Below are positions 1-9,214 of a DNA stretch of 50,792 nt, piece by piece. This DNA comes from Candidatus Tokpelaia sp. (lineage in GTDB: Bacteria; Pseudomonadota; Alphaproteobacteria; Rhizobiales; Rhizobiaceae). Where the stretch lies: the NCBI RefSeq assembly GCF_008636115.1, contig NZ_QLZD01000021.1, positions 1 through 50,792 of the forward strand, read 5' to 3'. Position 1 is the first letter of the stretch, and each line of letters begins with the position of its first letter. The notes below the pieces were generated by a model. It did not search any database. It saw only the letters and a list, made by a program, of their open reading frames with translations, and had not been told where the DNA came from. The translations under genes were made by a program, and so were the position numbers.

Positions 1-82
1 CGGCTCACGGCTCACGGCTCACGGCTCACGGCTCACGGCTCACGGCTCACGGCTCACGGCTCACGGCTCACGGCTCACGGCT
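1..82. repeat. 7-bp tandem repeat (CGGCTCA)n
   Basis: About 11.7 perfect copies of the 7-base unit CGGCTCA fill the first 82 bases, and the array probably continues beyond the left edge of the window. Seven is not a multiple of three, so a change in copy number would shift any reading frame crossing it. I see no convincing gene over it. It may be a variable-number locus lying 5' of the tRNA gene. Confidence 0.95.
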
Positions 83-401
83 TGGGCGCGGCGCTGGGTT
101 TCTCTGTATGCGGCGTTTGTCCGGCTAGCTGAGATAAATGCGCAGCTTGGGTGCAGTGCTTATGCTTTGTTGCGGGTACGGTTCTCGGTTTGGCGGCTGC
201 CTGCGGTTGGCGCGCCGGCGACAGGAACAAGCGCCGAGGCGAGGTAAAGGCAGGCGTGGCAGCGGGCGGAAGCCTGGGGTGCTGGGGCAAATACGACAGC
301 GGGCGCAAACCCCGGAAGCAGAGGCGAATGCCGGCGGCGGACGTGTGCCTGTGGTATGCGGTGTCTGGTAGCTGTATCAGCCGGTTTGCCGGCCGGAAAG
401 G
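83..401. other. intergenic region with no supported gene
   Basis: This is GC-rich sequence between the 7-bp repeat and tRNA-Pro. Overlapping reading frames on both strands are open, but none has a good ribosome binding site or a recognisable product, and one minus-strand frame runs straight through the tRNA. A tRNA promoter must lie near 360-395, but I cannot place it with confidence. Confidence 0.6.
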
Positions 402-478
402 CGGAGTGTAGCGCAGCCTGGTAGCGCACCTCGTTCGGGACGAGGGGGTCGGAGGTTCAAATCCTCTCACTCCGACCA
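402..478 (+). tRNA. tRNA-Pro (anticodon CGG)
   Basis: A complete 77-base cloverleaf can be folded. The acceptor stem is CGGAGTG / CACTCCG, followed by A and an encoded CCA at 476-478. The D stem is GCGC / GCGC. The anticodon stem is CCTCG / CGAGG around the loop TTCGGGA, giving anticodon CGG. The T arm is GGAGG-TTCAAAT-CCTCT. The first base pair and overall sequence match alphaproteobacterial tRNA-Pro. A run of six T follows directly at 481-486 and could end transcription. The AT-rich dCTP deaminase gene begins about 190 bases downstream, and tRNA 3' ends are common integration sites for defence cargo, but I found no repeat of the tRNA 3' end nearby. Confidence 0.96.
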
Positions 479-667
479 GTTTTTTATACGAAAATTGGCA
501 TTTTTACAGAAGCGCGCAGTTGAAGTAAATGGCGCTTAACAATAAATGCTTGTGCTGCTTTAGGCTTTTATATCACTTTCTTTAAGCTGTCTTCATCTTC
601 ACAATAAATATATTGGTCGCATGATTTTTCCGCGGCAGCTCCTGCTCCTGTTTGTGGGTTGTTACCG

Positions 668-2284
668 TCATCTGTTTCGCTTTCTTCCGTGAGGTCGCCT
701 GCCGGCTCGCACCTCCTGCCAAAACCGTGCCCGGCGCAAAAGGATTTCGCTCGATTCCGTGACTGCGCCTACAGATTCAGCAGTGAGGGGGAGTTTTTTT
801 ATGAATTTTCTTGCTGTTTTAATTTCTGCCTCACGGTCTATTTCATAAGGAGCAAAAATAGGAGCCTGTTCACTGGCTTTATATTCTTGAAAAACGCCGT
901 TATCTTTCCGTTTACCCCTGGTAAAAAATTCTGCGTAACGATTAGCGGTGATACCGTAAAAATGTATAAAATGGGCAGCAGGATATTCTTCATATCCTTT
1001 GCGAGACGCTCCTTCGACCTTCGCCGAATCAGAATGCATATCGGCCGTCAGGCTTTTAGGGTAAGGCTCAAGAAAAATAACCTGTTTTAGCCCGGCGGCA
1101 ATAATATGTTTGGCGCACATATGGCAGGGGAAAGTAGTGCAATATAAACTAGCGCCTTTCAGGCTAATGCCAAGCCGGGCAGCGTCTGTTACGGCGTTCA
1201 TCTCAGCGTGGACAATACGGCCATATTCCAGCGCGTCCATAAATTGCGAATCTTCTAATTTTTTCTTTTTATCTGAAGTGACATCTCCAATATCCTTATC
1301 AAGAATATGAAGAATCTCATTCAGCAACTGTATTTTACGCCTATCATTATTGTCCCCACCTCTTTTATATTCCCTGGCATCATATGTCTCGTCTGCCCAA
1401 TAAGTACCGCCGCCGGCTTTAGGAACCTCATTACAACCCAATACAGCAATTTCTCCTGTCTCGCGAAAAACGGCAGCGCCAACCTGACGCGATAAATCCA
1501 GACTGCGCAAGGCAGCGGAATGTGCCATATACATGCCATATTCCATACGATTGGGGGAATATTTATTGCTGCCGAACAGCAATTCGACAAAGCGCTCAAC
1601 CTGCTGTTTTATCGGGTGCTCTTCTACATTATCGGCACTGATGATAATATCAGCGAGCTGAAATATTTTGCCGACTTTTTGTCCATAGGGTTTATCTTTT
1701 TCATTATAATCCGTATTAACCAGCGCTTCTGCTTCATCTCTAAAGGTTGTGCCGTCACGTTTATTTTCAGCTTTGGCTTTTAATTTGGCCAGATATGTGA
1801 CGCGTTTGTCTCGTGCTGAATAGATAGAAATCTGGAAAAAGGCTTTGCCGTAAACCGACTTTAGCAGTTTGATTTCCTCAACAGTTTTCAATTGGTCTAT
1901 AATATACACATTGCGATGATAAATTGGCTTGTCACCTCTTTTATTTAGAATTTCCGATATAGCAATGCGAGCCAGGAAATCATTACTCTCCTTTTCTTCT
2001 CTGACTTTATTGCCGAATTTTATATAGTTTTCTATACGCTTGCGCTTTTCTTTTTCAGCTTTGTCCAAAAAAGGTGTGACTAAAATATTGTTTATATTTT
2101 TAAAAAGACTACTGATTTTAATATGATGCACGTTGTAATCAAATTCAGTGAAGGCTAATTTGAGTGCACTAATGACAGCTTCAATGTCAGTGCCTACTAA
2201 TGATACAATGCCGATAAAAATATCAGGGTAAGTATTAGCATCAGCGTTTGTTGTGTTGGTATTTGAATTACCTTCAGACATCAT
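668..2284 (-). CDS. anti-phage dCTP/dCMP deaminase (DCD defence family)
   Basis: The 538-residue protein has the two-part layout of anti-phage cytidine deaminases. The N-terminal half (about 20-240) resembles a degenerate nucleotide-kinase fold, with a glycine-containing stretch GIVSLVGTDIE near residues 25-35. The C-terminal half is a zinc-dependent deoxycytidylate deaminase with the HAE motif at 359-361 and PCHMC at 386-390, supplying the zinc ligands and catalytic Glu. Known members deplete dCTP/dCMP during phage infection and so starve phage DNA synthesis. The tandem ATG starts are at 2284 and 2281; a GGGGAG motif sits better for the second. The gene and its promoter region are clearly more AT-rich than the neighbours and lie beside tRNA-Pro, suggesting horizontal gain. 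The C-terminal tail is basic (HGRKRNR). An ordinary dCMP deaminase is less likely because of the long N-terminal domain. Confidence 0.88.
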   Translation of the reverse strand: MMSEGNSNTNTTNADANTYPDIFIGIVSLVGTDIEAVISALKLAFTEFDYNVHHIKISSLFKNINNILVTPFLDKAEKEKRKRIENYIKFGNKVREEKESNDFLARIAISEILNKRGDKPIYHRNVYIIDQLKTVEEIKLLKSVYGKAFFQISIYSARDKRVTYLAKLKAKAENKRDGTTFRDEAEALVNTDYNEKDKPYGQKVGKIFQLADIIISADNVEEHPIKQQVERFVELLFGSNKYSPNRMEYGMYMAHSAALRSLDLSRQVGAAVFRETGEIAVLGCNEVPKAGGGTYWADETYDAREYKRGGDNNDRRKIQLLNEILHILDKDIGDVTSDKKKKLEDSQFMDALEYGRIVHAEMNAVTDAARLGISLKGASLYCTTFPCHMCAKHIIAAGLKQVIFLEPYPKSLTADMHSDSAKVEGASRKGYEEYPAAHFIHFYGITANRYAEFFTRGKRKDNGVFQEYKASEQAPIFAPYEIDREAEIKTARKFIKKLPLTAESVGAVTESSEILLRRARFWQEVRAGRRPHGRKRNR

Positions 2285-2516
2285 ATCTCCCCGTTACTGA
2301 AATTACCGCTTACAATATTATTTCCCAATTCAGCTAAGATATTATTAGCTAATATGCTGTTAACCTAGTTGTGTGAATCTTTCCGACTCATATTCTCATT
2401 TTTTATTCCATGTCTTACAATCGTCCAAGTGGAGCGGTTCAATAGAATTCCGGCTGATTCTGGCTACATTTAGTATATTGTGCAGATAGCTTATACCCAA
2501 AAGATTGGAGATAGAA

Positions 2517-2690
2517 ATGGCTGATGATAAAAGCGAAGTGCAGCTTTCTCAATCTCATGAAGAAGGGTCTTTTGCCTCTCTTTCCGATGAACAAAGAGAA
2601 AAAGTATTGGAAGCCAATAAAAACGCCGGGGAAGAGGCTTTGGCAAATTTTTGGGCCTCGTATTCTACTGTGAATTCCAAAGCCGGGTGA
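2517..2690 (+). CDS. small acidic protein of unknown function
   Basis: This is a 57-codon ORF starting at ATG 2517, chosen because TTGGAG at 2505-2510 lies six bases upstream; an in-frame TTG at 2505 overlaps that site and is less likely. The product begins MADDKSEVQLS, is hydrophilic and acidic, has no signal peptide or membrane segment, and contains a helical stretch SDEQREKVLEANKNAGEEAL. I do not recognise a family. It diverges from the dCTP deaminase gene across a 230-base AT-rich spacer and shares its unusual composition at the 5' end, so it may be part of the same acquired unit. It may also be the truncated start of a longer gene, since GC-rich resident DNA begins right at its 3' end. 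Confidence 0.55.
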   Translation: MADDKSEVQLSQSHEEGSFASLSDEQREKVLEANKNAGEEALANFWASYSTVNSKAG

Positions 2691-2842
2691 TAATTGCCGT
2701 TTTGGCAGTATATCAGCTTATCAGGAGGTTTTGCTATTTTTCTGTGATCCTGCGGTTTTGCTCTCCTCGGTGTCGGCAGCAGGCGGTTGTGCGGTTTGTT
2801 TTCCGGGCTTGGGCTGGGCACTGCAACAAAACGGCTGCCGTC

Positions 2843-3754
2843 TCAGGCTCGCTTTCTGCCGGGCGGTGTTTTTTGTTGCGCTGCTGCCGCCTTCGGCCTT
2901 GCGGCTGCTGCCTCCGGCAGAGGCGGCGGGGTATCGCCGTTCTGATAGGTAATATGCGGATAGGGGATAGAAATGCCGTTTTTGTCGAATATTTCTTTGA
3001 CCGCCTGGTTAATGCGGCGCGATACCGGGTAAAAAGCGGTGTTTTTTATCCAATAACGGCAGGCCAGTATAACCGCGCTATCCGCCAGCTCACTAACAAA
3101 AAACAGCGGCTCAGGATTGGGCAAAACATCAGGCTCAGCCGCAATCACGCCCCGGATAAGGGCAAAAGCCTTGTTAATATCATTACCATAATCTATGCCC
3201 ACTGTATAATCATGGCGGCGTGTGGGCAGGCGGCTGGCATTGATGATCGGCACATTCCACAGCGAGGAATTGGGGGCAGAAATATAAAGCCCGTCCGAGG
3301 TAATAATATCAGTGGTGAACAGGCCGATTTCCTTTACTGTGCCTTGAATAGAGCCGGCAGTAATATATTCATTAATACGAAACGGCCGCAAGGCCAGTAG
3401 CATGAGGCCGGCGGCAATATTCTGCAATGTGCCTTGCAGCGCCAGGCCGATAGCCAGTGCCGCGCCGCCCAGAGCGGCGAGGATAGAGGCTGTCTGCACA
3501 CCAAACTGCCCCAATATCATTACCAGAATAATAATCAGCATGCCGTAGCGCACGGCGCGCGCCAGAAAATGGGCGATTGTTATGTCAACACCCTTAATGC
3601 GCGACAAGGCCTTAACTGTGCCGCGCTGCACCATGCCGGTTATAATCCAGCCGATAATAAAAATTATCAGGGCACCGGCAGCAGAGAGCGCATAATGCAA
3701 AGCCAGTTCCGAAAAACGGAATAATTGATCGCCGATCATGAACAGAGCCTCCAT
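2843..3754 (-). CDS. MscS-family mechanosensitive ion channel
   Basis: The 303-residue inner-membrane protein has three predicted transmembrane segments (about 19-41, 61-83 and 85-110). The third is the glycine/alanine-rich pore helix characteristic of MscS (ASILAALGGAALAIGLALQG). A beta domain (GSIQGTVKEIGLFTTDI, then PNSSLW) and an alpha/beta cytoplasmic domain follow, ending in a Pro/Ala/Lys-rich tail. The family opens under membrane tension and releases solutes on osmotic downshock. The longest start is ATG 3754. A second ATG at 3739 has GGAGG about eight bases upstream and may be the true start (298 residues). It is transcribed away from yejB, with a 340-base spacer between them. Confidence 0.9.
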   Translation of the reverse strand: MEALFMIGDQLFRFSELALHYALSAAGALIIFIIGWIITGMVQRGTVKALSRIKGVDITIAHFLARAVRYGMLIIILVMILGQFGVQTASILAALGGAALAIGLALQGTLQNIAAGLMLLALRPFRINEYITAGSIQGTVKEIGLFTTDIITSDGLYISAPNSSLWNVPIINASRLPTRRHDYTVGIDYGNDINKAFALIRGVIAAEPDVLPNPEPLFFVSELADSAVILACRYWIKNTAFYPVSRRINQAVKEIFDKNGISIPYPHITYQNGDTPPPLPEAAAARPKAAAAQQKTPPGRKRA

Positions 3755-4098
3755 AAGGGTTGTAACAGGTAAGCCGCAATATGCTGTTTTTGTTAGGTGA
3801 GAATAGCGGCTTTGGCAAGAAGAATATCAGGCGCAGCGGCTGCAATCGGGTAACATTTTTCTGTGGAAGGAGAGGGTACAAGGGCCTTTACCTCACAGCC
3901 CATAGAGGCGCCAAACCGCCTTTGGGGTAAAGAGCCGGTTGCTTTTTGCCCCATGCCTATATTAGTATAAACAGCGCTGTTCGCATAAACGGGGCGGCAA
4001 TGCTGCCCGCCTGGTGCTTTTGGCGCATTTATCCGGCCGGGTGCGATCAATGGCTTGCGGCCCGGTATCCGGTCTGTTGGCCTGAGGTGGAGATTATT
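3755..4098. other. divergent intergenic region, mscS / yejB
   Basis: This spacer holds the promoters of mscS (minus) and yejBEF (plus), which I could not place. A plus-strand frame is open from ATG 3946 into yejB, but its translation (3946-4098) shows no family resemblance and YejB homologues start near 4099. There is no trace of a yejA binding-protein gene here, although yejA usually precedes yejB. Confidence 0.5.
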
Positions 4099-5220
4099 TT
4101 GGGCGGCTATATTTTGCGCCGTATTTTGCTGATTTTCCCGACAATTATCGGCATTTTGACGGTAACTTTCATTATTGTGCAATTTACCCCCGGCGGGCCG
4201 GTGGAAAATATTATTGCCCAGTTGCAAGGCACGGGCGGCAATGCTTTGGGCAATCTTGCCGGCGGGGGTGATAGCGGCGCGACATCGGAAATTACTGCTT
4301 TTGCCGATTCTGCCGCTGCCGGCAAATATCGCGGCACCCAATATCGTGGAGCACAGGGGCTTGATCCGGAGTTTATTGCCCGGCTGGAGCAGCAATTCGG
4401 CTTTGACAAGCCGCCTTTGCAGCGCTTTGGCCTGATGCTGTGGAATTATCTGCGTTTTGATTTTGGCGATTCCTATTTTAAAGGGCGGCCGGTTTTGACG
4501 CTGATTATCGAGGCTCTGCCGGTTTCTATTTCGCTGGGGCTGTGGCAATTATTACTGTCTTATGCCATTTCCATTCCGCTCGGCATTTGCAAAGCGGTGA
4601 AAGACGGCTCGAAATTTGATATTTGGACCAGTGCTCTGGTGATTATCGGCTATGCTATTCCCGGTTTTCTGTTTGGCATTATGTTAATGGTGTTTTTTGC
4701 CGGCGGCTCATTTTTCAACTGGTTTCCGCTCGGGCATCTGGTTTCAGAAAATTTTGATGATTTATCTTTTTTCGGCAAAATCGGCGATTATTTATGGCAT
4801 ATTATTTTGCCGGTGACCGCTATGGTAATTTCCTCCTTTGCTACGGCCACTTTGCTGACCAAAAACTGTTTTCTGGAAGAAATCCGCAAACAATATGTAA
4901 CTACGGCCCGCGCCAAGGGCGTGAGTGAGCGCGGCATATTATACAAACATATTTTCCGCAATGCCATGCTGGTGGTGATTGCCGGCTTTCCCGCTGCTTT
5001 TATTGCCTCTTTCTTTACCGGTTCGCTGTTGATAGAAATGCTCTATTCCTTAAACGGCATGGGGCTGCTGAGCTATGAGGCGGTGCTGTCGCGCGATTAT
5101 CCGGTGGTGTTTGGCACAATTTATATATTTTCTCTCATTGGTCTCATTGTGGCGCTGCTGTCGGATTTAACCTATTGCCTGGTGGATCCGCGCATTGATT
5201 TTGACCGGAGAGATGTATGA
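4099..5220 (+). CDS. yejB: YejB, ABC transporter permease (oligopeptide / microcin C type)
   Basis: This is an inner-membrane permease of the binding-protein-dependent ABC family. It starts with a first membrane helix ([20 protein letters not shown]), followed by a long periplasmic section with the alphaproteobacterial YejB signature (AQLQGTGG... [12 protein letters not shown]... QQFGFDKPP). The remaining helices follow, with the EAA loop for the ATPase near [20 protein letters not shown]. The start is taken as TTG 4099, with GAGGTGGAG just upstream, giving 373 residues; the longer ATG start at 3946 adds 51 unconserved residues. The stop overlaps the yejE start (ATGA), so translation is probably coupled. 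In enterobacteria this transporter imports microcin C and peptides, and in Brucella it affects resistance to antimicrobial peptides. No yejA lies upstream. Confidence 0.9.
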   Translation: MGGYILRRILLIFPTIIGILTVTFIIVQFTPGGPVENIIAQLQGTGGNALGNLAGGGDSGATSEITAFADSAAAGKYRGTQYRGAQGLDPEFIARLEQQFGFDKPPLQRFGLMLWNYLRFDFGDSYFKGRPVLTLIIEALPVSISLGLWQLLLSYAISIPLGICKAVKDGSKFDIWTSALVIIGYAIPGFLFGIMLMVFFAGGSFFNWFPLGHLVSENFDDLSFFGKIGDYLWHIILPVTAMVISSFATATLLTKNCFLEEIRKQYVTTARAKGVSERGILYKHIFRNAMLVVIAGFPAAFIASFFTGSLLIEMLYSLNGMGLLSYEAVLSRDYPVVFGTIYIFSLIGLIVALLSDLTYCLVDPRIDFDRRDV

Positions 5221-6416
5221 AACGCGCCAAAGCCGGTTTTTCTGCCAAAGATGAAACAGCGCCGCCGCGCCGCAGAAAGTTTTTATTCTGCCTTTGCTGC
5301 CGGCCGCAGGGTCGAGCGTCCCGCCGGCCGTTATTGTCGCCGCTTAATCAGCGGCGCTGGCAAAATTTCAGGGCTTCCAGACGCGGCTTTTATGCTTTAT
5401 GGATATTTCTGTGCCTGTGCCTGTGTTCCTTTTGCGCCGAATTTATCACTAATGACCGGCCGATTATCGCCTCTTATAAAGGTGAGCTGCTCTTCCCGAT
5501 TTTTTTTGATTATGCCGATGAAAAATTTGGCGGCAGACTGGCGGCCGCCGATTTTCGCGATCCCTATATTGCTGATGAAATTGCTGCCCATGGCTGGGCG
5601 CTGTGGCCGCTTTTTCACTATTCTTACAATACGCCGGGCGAGAATAGCCGCGCTTTAAGCCCGCCTTTCTGGCTACAGACGAAAGCAGAGCGCTGCGCTC
5701 TTTACCCGCAAGGCGCGGCTGATCCGCAATGCCGCCTGGCTAACTGGAATCTGCTGGGGACAGATGATCAGACGCGCGATATTTTTGCCCGGGTTCTCTA
5801 CGGTTTTCGCGTCTCCATCGCCTTTACCTTTATTCTTACCTTTTTTTCCGCCGCTTTGGGCATTGCCGCCGGCGCTGTGCAGGGCTATTTTGGCGGCTGG
5901 GTTGATTTGCTCCTCCAGCGCTTTATTGAAATATGGTCTTCTGTCCCCAGCCTGTATTTGCTGATTACGCTTTCGGCGGTTTTTGCCCAGAGTTTCTGGG
6001 TGTTGCTGGTAATTATGCTGCTGTTTAACTGGGTGCTGCTGGTGGGCGTGGTGCGGGCGGAGTTTTTGCGCGTGCGCAATTTTGAATATGTTACGGCAGC
6101 GCGGGCGCTGGGGGTTGGCAATTTTACTATTATGCGCCGCCATTTATTGCCCAATGCCTGTGTCGCTGCCATTACGTATTTGCCGTTTTTGCTGACTGCC
6201 GGCATTGCTACCCTGACTTCGCTGGATTTTTTGGGTTTTGGCCTGCCGCCCGGCTCTGCTTCGCTGGGGGAGCTGATGCGCCAGGCGACCAATAATCTCA
6301 ATGCGCCGTGGATAGGCATAACCGGTTTTGTCGCTATTGCCGGCATGTTGTCGCTGCTGGCTTTTATTGGCGAGGCGGCGCGCGATGCTTTTGACCCGCG
6401 CAAAACCTTTCAATAG
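5217..6416 (+). CDS. yejE: YejE, ABC transporter permease (oligopeptide / microcin C type)
   Basis: The 399-residue second permease of the Yej transporter starts within the yejB stop codon. It has a long basic cytoplasmic N-terminus of about 55 residues, then a first helix ([20 protein letters not shown]) and the motif TNDRPI typical of YejE. A periplasmic loop with [23 protein letters not shown] is the OppC/DppC family signature. The permease core follows, with an EAA-type loop ([20 protein letters not shown]). The end [10 protein letters not shown] is usual for the family. It should form a heterodimeric channel with YejB, energised by YejF ten bases downstream. Confidence 0.92.
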   Translation: MKRAKAGFSAKDETAPPRRRKFLFCLCCRPQGRASRRPLLSPLNQRRWQNFRASRRGFYALWIFLCLCLCSFCAEFITNDRPIIASYKGELLFPIFFDYADEKFGGRLAAADFRDPYIADEIAAHGWALWPLFHYSYNTPGENSRALSPPFWLQTKAERCALYPQGAADPQCRLANWNLLGTDDQTRDIFARVLYGFRVSIAFTFILTFFSAALGIAAGAVQGYFGGWVDLLLQRFIEIWSSVPSLYLLITLSAVFAQSFWVLLVIMLLFNWVLLVGVVRAEFLRVRNFEYVTAARALGVGNFTIMRRHLLPNACVAAITYLPFLLTAGIATLTSLDFLGFGLPPGSASLGELMRQATNNLNAPWIGITGFVAIAGMLSLLAFIGEAARDAFDPRKTFQ

Positions 6417-6425
6417 GAGTGGTTC

Positions 6426-8090
6426 ATGCCCAAGCCGGAACAGGCGGAAAAATTGCTCGCTATACGCGATTTATCAGTGGCCTTTCGCGCCGCAAACGGG
6501 GCGGTTGCCCCGGTTGTCGACAAAATTTCTTTTAATATTCATCGCGGTGAAACTGTGGCGCTGGTGGGGGAATCCGGCTCCGGCAAATCATTGACTGCCC
6601 TTTCTGTCTTGAAATTATTGCCTTATCCCGCTGCTTTTCACCCTGCCGGTGAGATTTTGTTTTTTGACAAAGGGCAGGAAAATGAGCAGGCCGCCGGGGG
6701 GCGCAATATTCTGGCAATGCCGGATAAAGAATTGCGGGCCTTGCGCGGCCGCGCTATTAGCATGATTTTTCAGGAGCCGATGACTTCACTCAACCCCTTG
6801 CACCGCGTGGGGCGGCAAATTGCCGAGATTTTGCAAATTCACCAGGGCTGGCCTGCTGCCGCCGCGCTTAAGCGGGCGGCAGATTTGCTGGGCCAAGTGG
6901 GTATTCGCGATGCGGAAAAGCGCATTCAGGCTTTTCCGCATGAGCTTTCCGGCGGGCAGCGGCAAAGAGTGATGATTGCTATGGCGCTGGCTAATAATCC
7001 GTCACTGCTGATTGCCGATGAACCGACAACGGCACTGGACGTCACCGTGCAGGCGCAGATTTTGCAGCTTTTGGCACAGTTAAAGGCCGAGCGCCAAATG
7101 GCTATGCTGTTTATTACCCATGATCTGGCGGTAGTGCGCAAAATTGCCGACCGGGTTTGTGTGATGACCCAGGGTAAAATTGTTGAAACCGGCGCGGTCG
7201 CGCAGATTTTTGCCAATCCGCAACATGATTACACCAAAAAACTGCTGGCGGCTGAGCCGAAAGGCGGGCCGGCGCCTTTGCCTGCCCATAGTCCTGTTTT
7301 GCTGGCAGGTGAGCAGGTTAAAGTATGGTTTCCGGTTAAAAAAGGTTTTTTGCGCCGCACAAAAACTTATATTAAAGCAGTAGACGGCATAAATATTGCG
7401 GTAAAAGCCGGGCAGACTGTTGCTGTGGTAGGGGAATCCGGCTCCGGCAAGACCACATTGGGGCTGGCTTTGACCCGCATGATTGCCGCGCAAGGCACTA
7501 TTCGCTTTGCCGGGCAGGAAATTGGCACTTATAATTACCGGCAAATGCGGCCCTTGCGCGCTGATATGCAAATTGTTTTTCAGGATCCGTTTGGCGCTTT
7601 ATCGCCGCGTATGTCAGTGGGCGCTATTATTGCCGAAGGTTTGGGCGTGCATGCGCCTGGCCTGAGCCGCCGCGGGCGGGAAGAAAAAGTGATAAAAGCT
7701 TTGGGTGAGGTGCGGCTTGACCCGGAAATGCGCCATCGCTACCCGCATGAATTTTCCGGCGGGCAGCGCCAGCGTATTGCCATTGCCCGGGTGCTGGTGC
7801 TCAACCCGCGCTTTATTATGCTGGACGAGCCGACTTCTGCTCTTGATATGAGTGTGCAGGCGCAAATTGTTGAGCTGCTGCGCGATTTGCAGCAAAAGCA
7901 TAATTTATCTTATCTGTTTATCAGCCATGATTTGAAAGTGGTCAAGGCGCTGGCGCATGAAGTTCTGGTCATGCAAAACGGCAGGCCGGTGGAGCATGGG
8001 CGGGCGGAAGATATTTTTGCCGCACCGAAAACAGCCTATACCAAGGCGCTGTTTCGCGCTGCTTTTGCGCTCAAGACAGGCCAGGCATAA
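6426..8090 (+). CDS. yejF: YejF, duplicated ABC transporter ATPase
   Basis: The 554-residue protein carries two complete nucleotide-binding domains. The first has Walker A GESGSGKS, the signature LSGGQRQR and Walker [13 protein letters not shown] with the H-loop ITHD. The second has [36 protein letters not shown] and ISHD. The fused double ATPase is the usual form of YejF, where other peptide transporters use separate DppD and DppF. The start ATG 6426 follows AGGAGTGGTTC. It supplies ATP hydrolysis for the YejB/YejE channel at the cytoplasmic face and ends the yejBEF operon. Confidence 0.93.
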   Translation: MPKPEQAEKLLAIRDLSVAFRAANGAVAPVVDKISFNIHRGETVALVGESGSGKSLTALSVLKLLPYPAAFHPAGEILFFDKGQENEQAAGGRNILAMPDKELRALRGRAISMIFQEPMTSLNPLHRVGRQIAEILQIHQGWPAAAALKRAADLLGQVGIRDAEKRIQAFPHELSGGQRQRVMIAMALANNPSLLIADEPTTALDVTVQAQILQLLAQLKAERQMAMLFITHDLAVVRKIADRVCVMTQGKIVETGAVAQIFANPQHDYTKKLLAAEPKGGPAPLPAHSPVLLAGEQVKVWFPVKKGFLRRTKTYIKAVDGINIAVKAGQTVAVVGESGSGKTTLGLALTRMIAAQGTIRFAGQEIGTYNYRQMRPLRADMQIVFQDPFGALSPRMSVGAIIAEGLGVHAPGLSRRGREEKVIKALGEVRLDPEMRHRYPHEFSGGQRQRIAIARVLVLNPRFIMLDEPTSALDMSVQAQIVELLRDLQQKHNLSYLFISHDLKVVKALAHEVLVMQNGRPVEHGRAEDIFAAPKTAYTKALFRAAFALKTGQA

Positions 8091-8164
8091 ACAGCGCCGT
8101 GCTTTTGGGGCGGTGCGTCTTGCCGCCGGGAAAAATGATGGAAAGACAAGACAGGAAATCCGTG

Positions 8165-9109
8165 ATGAAAATTGCTGTTCAAATGGACGATATTGCCGCT
8201 ATCCGCATTGCCGGCGATACAAGCTTTGCTCTGTGTCTGGAAGCACAAAAGCGCGGGCATACGCTGTTTTATTATACGCCGGATAAATTATTGATGGAAA
8301 ACGGCCAGGTCTTTGCTCATATAAAGGCCTTGCGCGTGGCCGACAAACAAGGGGCGCATTTCAAGCTGGGCGTTGAAAAAAGAACGCCGCTCTCAGAAAT
8401 GGATATTGTGCTGCTGCGCCAGGATCCGCCTTTTGATATGAATTATATCACCGCCACCCATTTGCTGGAGCGGGTGGGCGGGCAGACGCGCATTGTCAAT
8501 AATCCCTTCTGGGTGCGCAACAGCCCGGAGAAAATCTTTGTAACCGAATTTCCTGATTTAATGCCGGCGACATTGATTAGCCGCGACCGGGCGGAGATAG
8601 AAGCTTTCCGCCGGCACTATGGTGATATTATTGTCAAGCCGCTTTACGGCAATGGCGGCGCCGGCGTATTTTACCTGAAAAAGGCCGATGGCAATTTGTC
8701 ATCGCTGCTGGAAATGTTTGCTAGGCTTTACCCGGAGCCGTTTATGATGCAGCGCTATGTGCCGGCAGTGCGGCACGGCGACAAGCGCATTATCCTGATA
8801 GACGGTGAATTTGCCGGGGCGATTAACCGTGTGCCGGCCAAAGGCGAGGCGCGCGCCAATATGCATATTGGCGGCCGGGCGGAAAAAACAGAATTAACTG
8901 CGCGTGAGCGGCAGATTTGCGCCCGGCTGAAGCCGTTTTTACAGCAGCGCGGCCTGTTCCTGGTGGGGATTGATGTGATTGGCGATTATATAACCGAAAT
9001 CAATGTGACCTCCCCCACCGGGCTGCGGGAGATAAAAAAATTCGGCGGGGCAGATATTGCCGCAATTTTTTGGAACAGACTGGAAGAACAGGGCAAAATC
9101 AAGGCGTGA
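8165..9109 (+). CDS. gshB: glutathione synthetase
   Basis: The 314-residue protein matches the length and layout of GshB, an ATP-grasp enzyme that adds glycine to gamma-glutamylcysteine in the second step of glutathione synthesis in the cytosol. The N-terminus [63 protein letters not shown] and the metal/ATP-binding end ([22 protein letters not shown]) are family hallmarks. The start is ATG 8165 (AGGAAA upstream); a GTG three bases earlier is possible. It sits alone between yejF and the pst operon, with its stop just before a candidate pstS promoter. Confidence 0.95.
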   Translation: MKIAVQMDDIAAIRIAGDTSFALCLEAQKRGHTLFYYTPDKLLMENGQVFAHIKALRVADKQGAHFKLGVEKRTPLSEMDIVLLRQDPPFDMNYITATHLLERVGGQTRIVNNPFWVRNSPEKIFVTEFPDLMPATLISRDRAEIEAFRRHYGDIIVKPLYGNGGAGVFYLKKADGNLSSLLEMFARLYPEPFMMQRYVPAVRHGDKRIILIDGEFAGAINRVPAKGEARANMHIGGRAEKTELTARERQICARLKPFLQQRGLFLVGIDVIGDYITEINVTSPTGLREIKKFGGADIAAIFWNRLEEQGKIKA

Positions 9110-9112
9110 AGC

Positions 9113-9140
9113 TTGACGCAGGCATTGTTTCCTGTATAGA
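9113..9140 (+). promoter_or_regulatory. candidate sigma-70 promoter of pstS
   Basis: TTGACG at 9113-9118 and TATAGA at 9135-9140 are separated by 16 bases, immediately after gshB and about 75 bases before the pstS start. I do not see a clear Pho box overlapping it, so PhoB control cannot be claimed from the sequence. Confidence 0.5.
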
Positions 9141-9214
9141 AACATTATAGGCGGGCAGTGCCTGTGGGCGGGAAAGTTTTGTTTCTTCCCCTGTCGGCGG
9201 GACAGGATTTTGCG

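Noticed and set aside
75-470. Minus-strand ORF of 131 codons
   Set aside because: It runs through the tRNA-Pro gene and has no family resemblance.
402-2700. Integration sites flanking the dCTP deaminase
   Set aside because: I looked for a repeat of the tRNA 3' end (GGTTCAAATCCTCTCACTCC) downstream and saw none, and no integrase gene is present.
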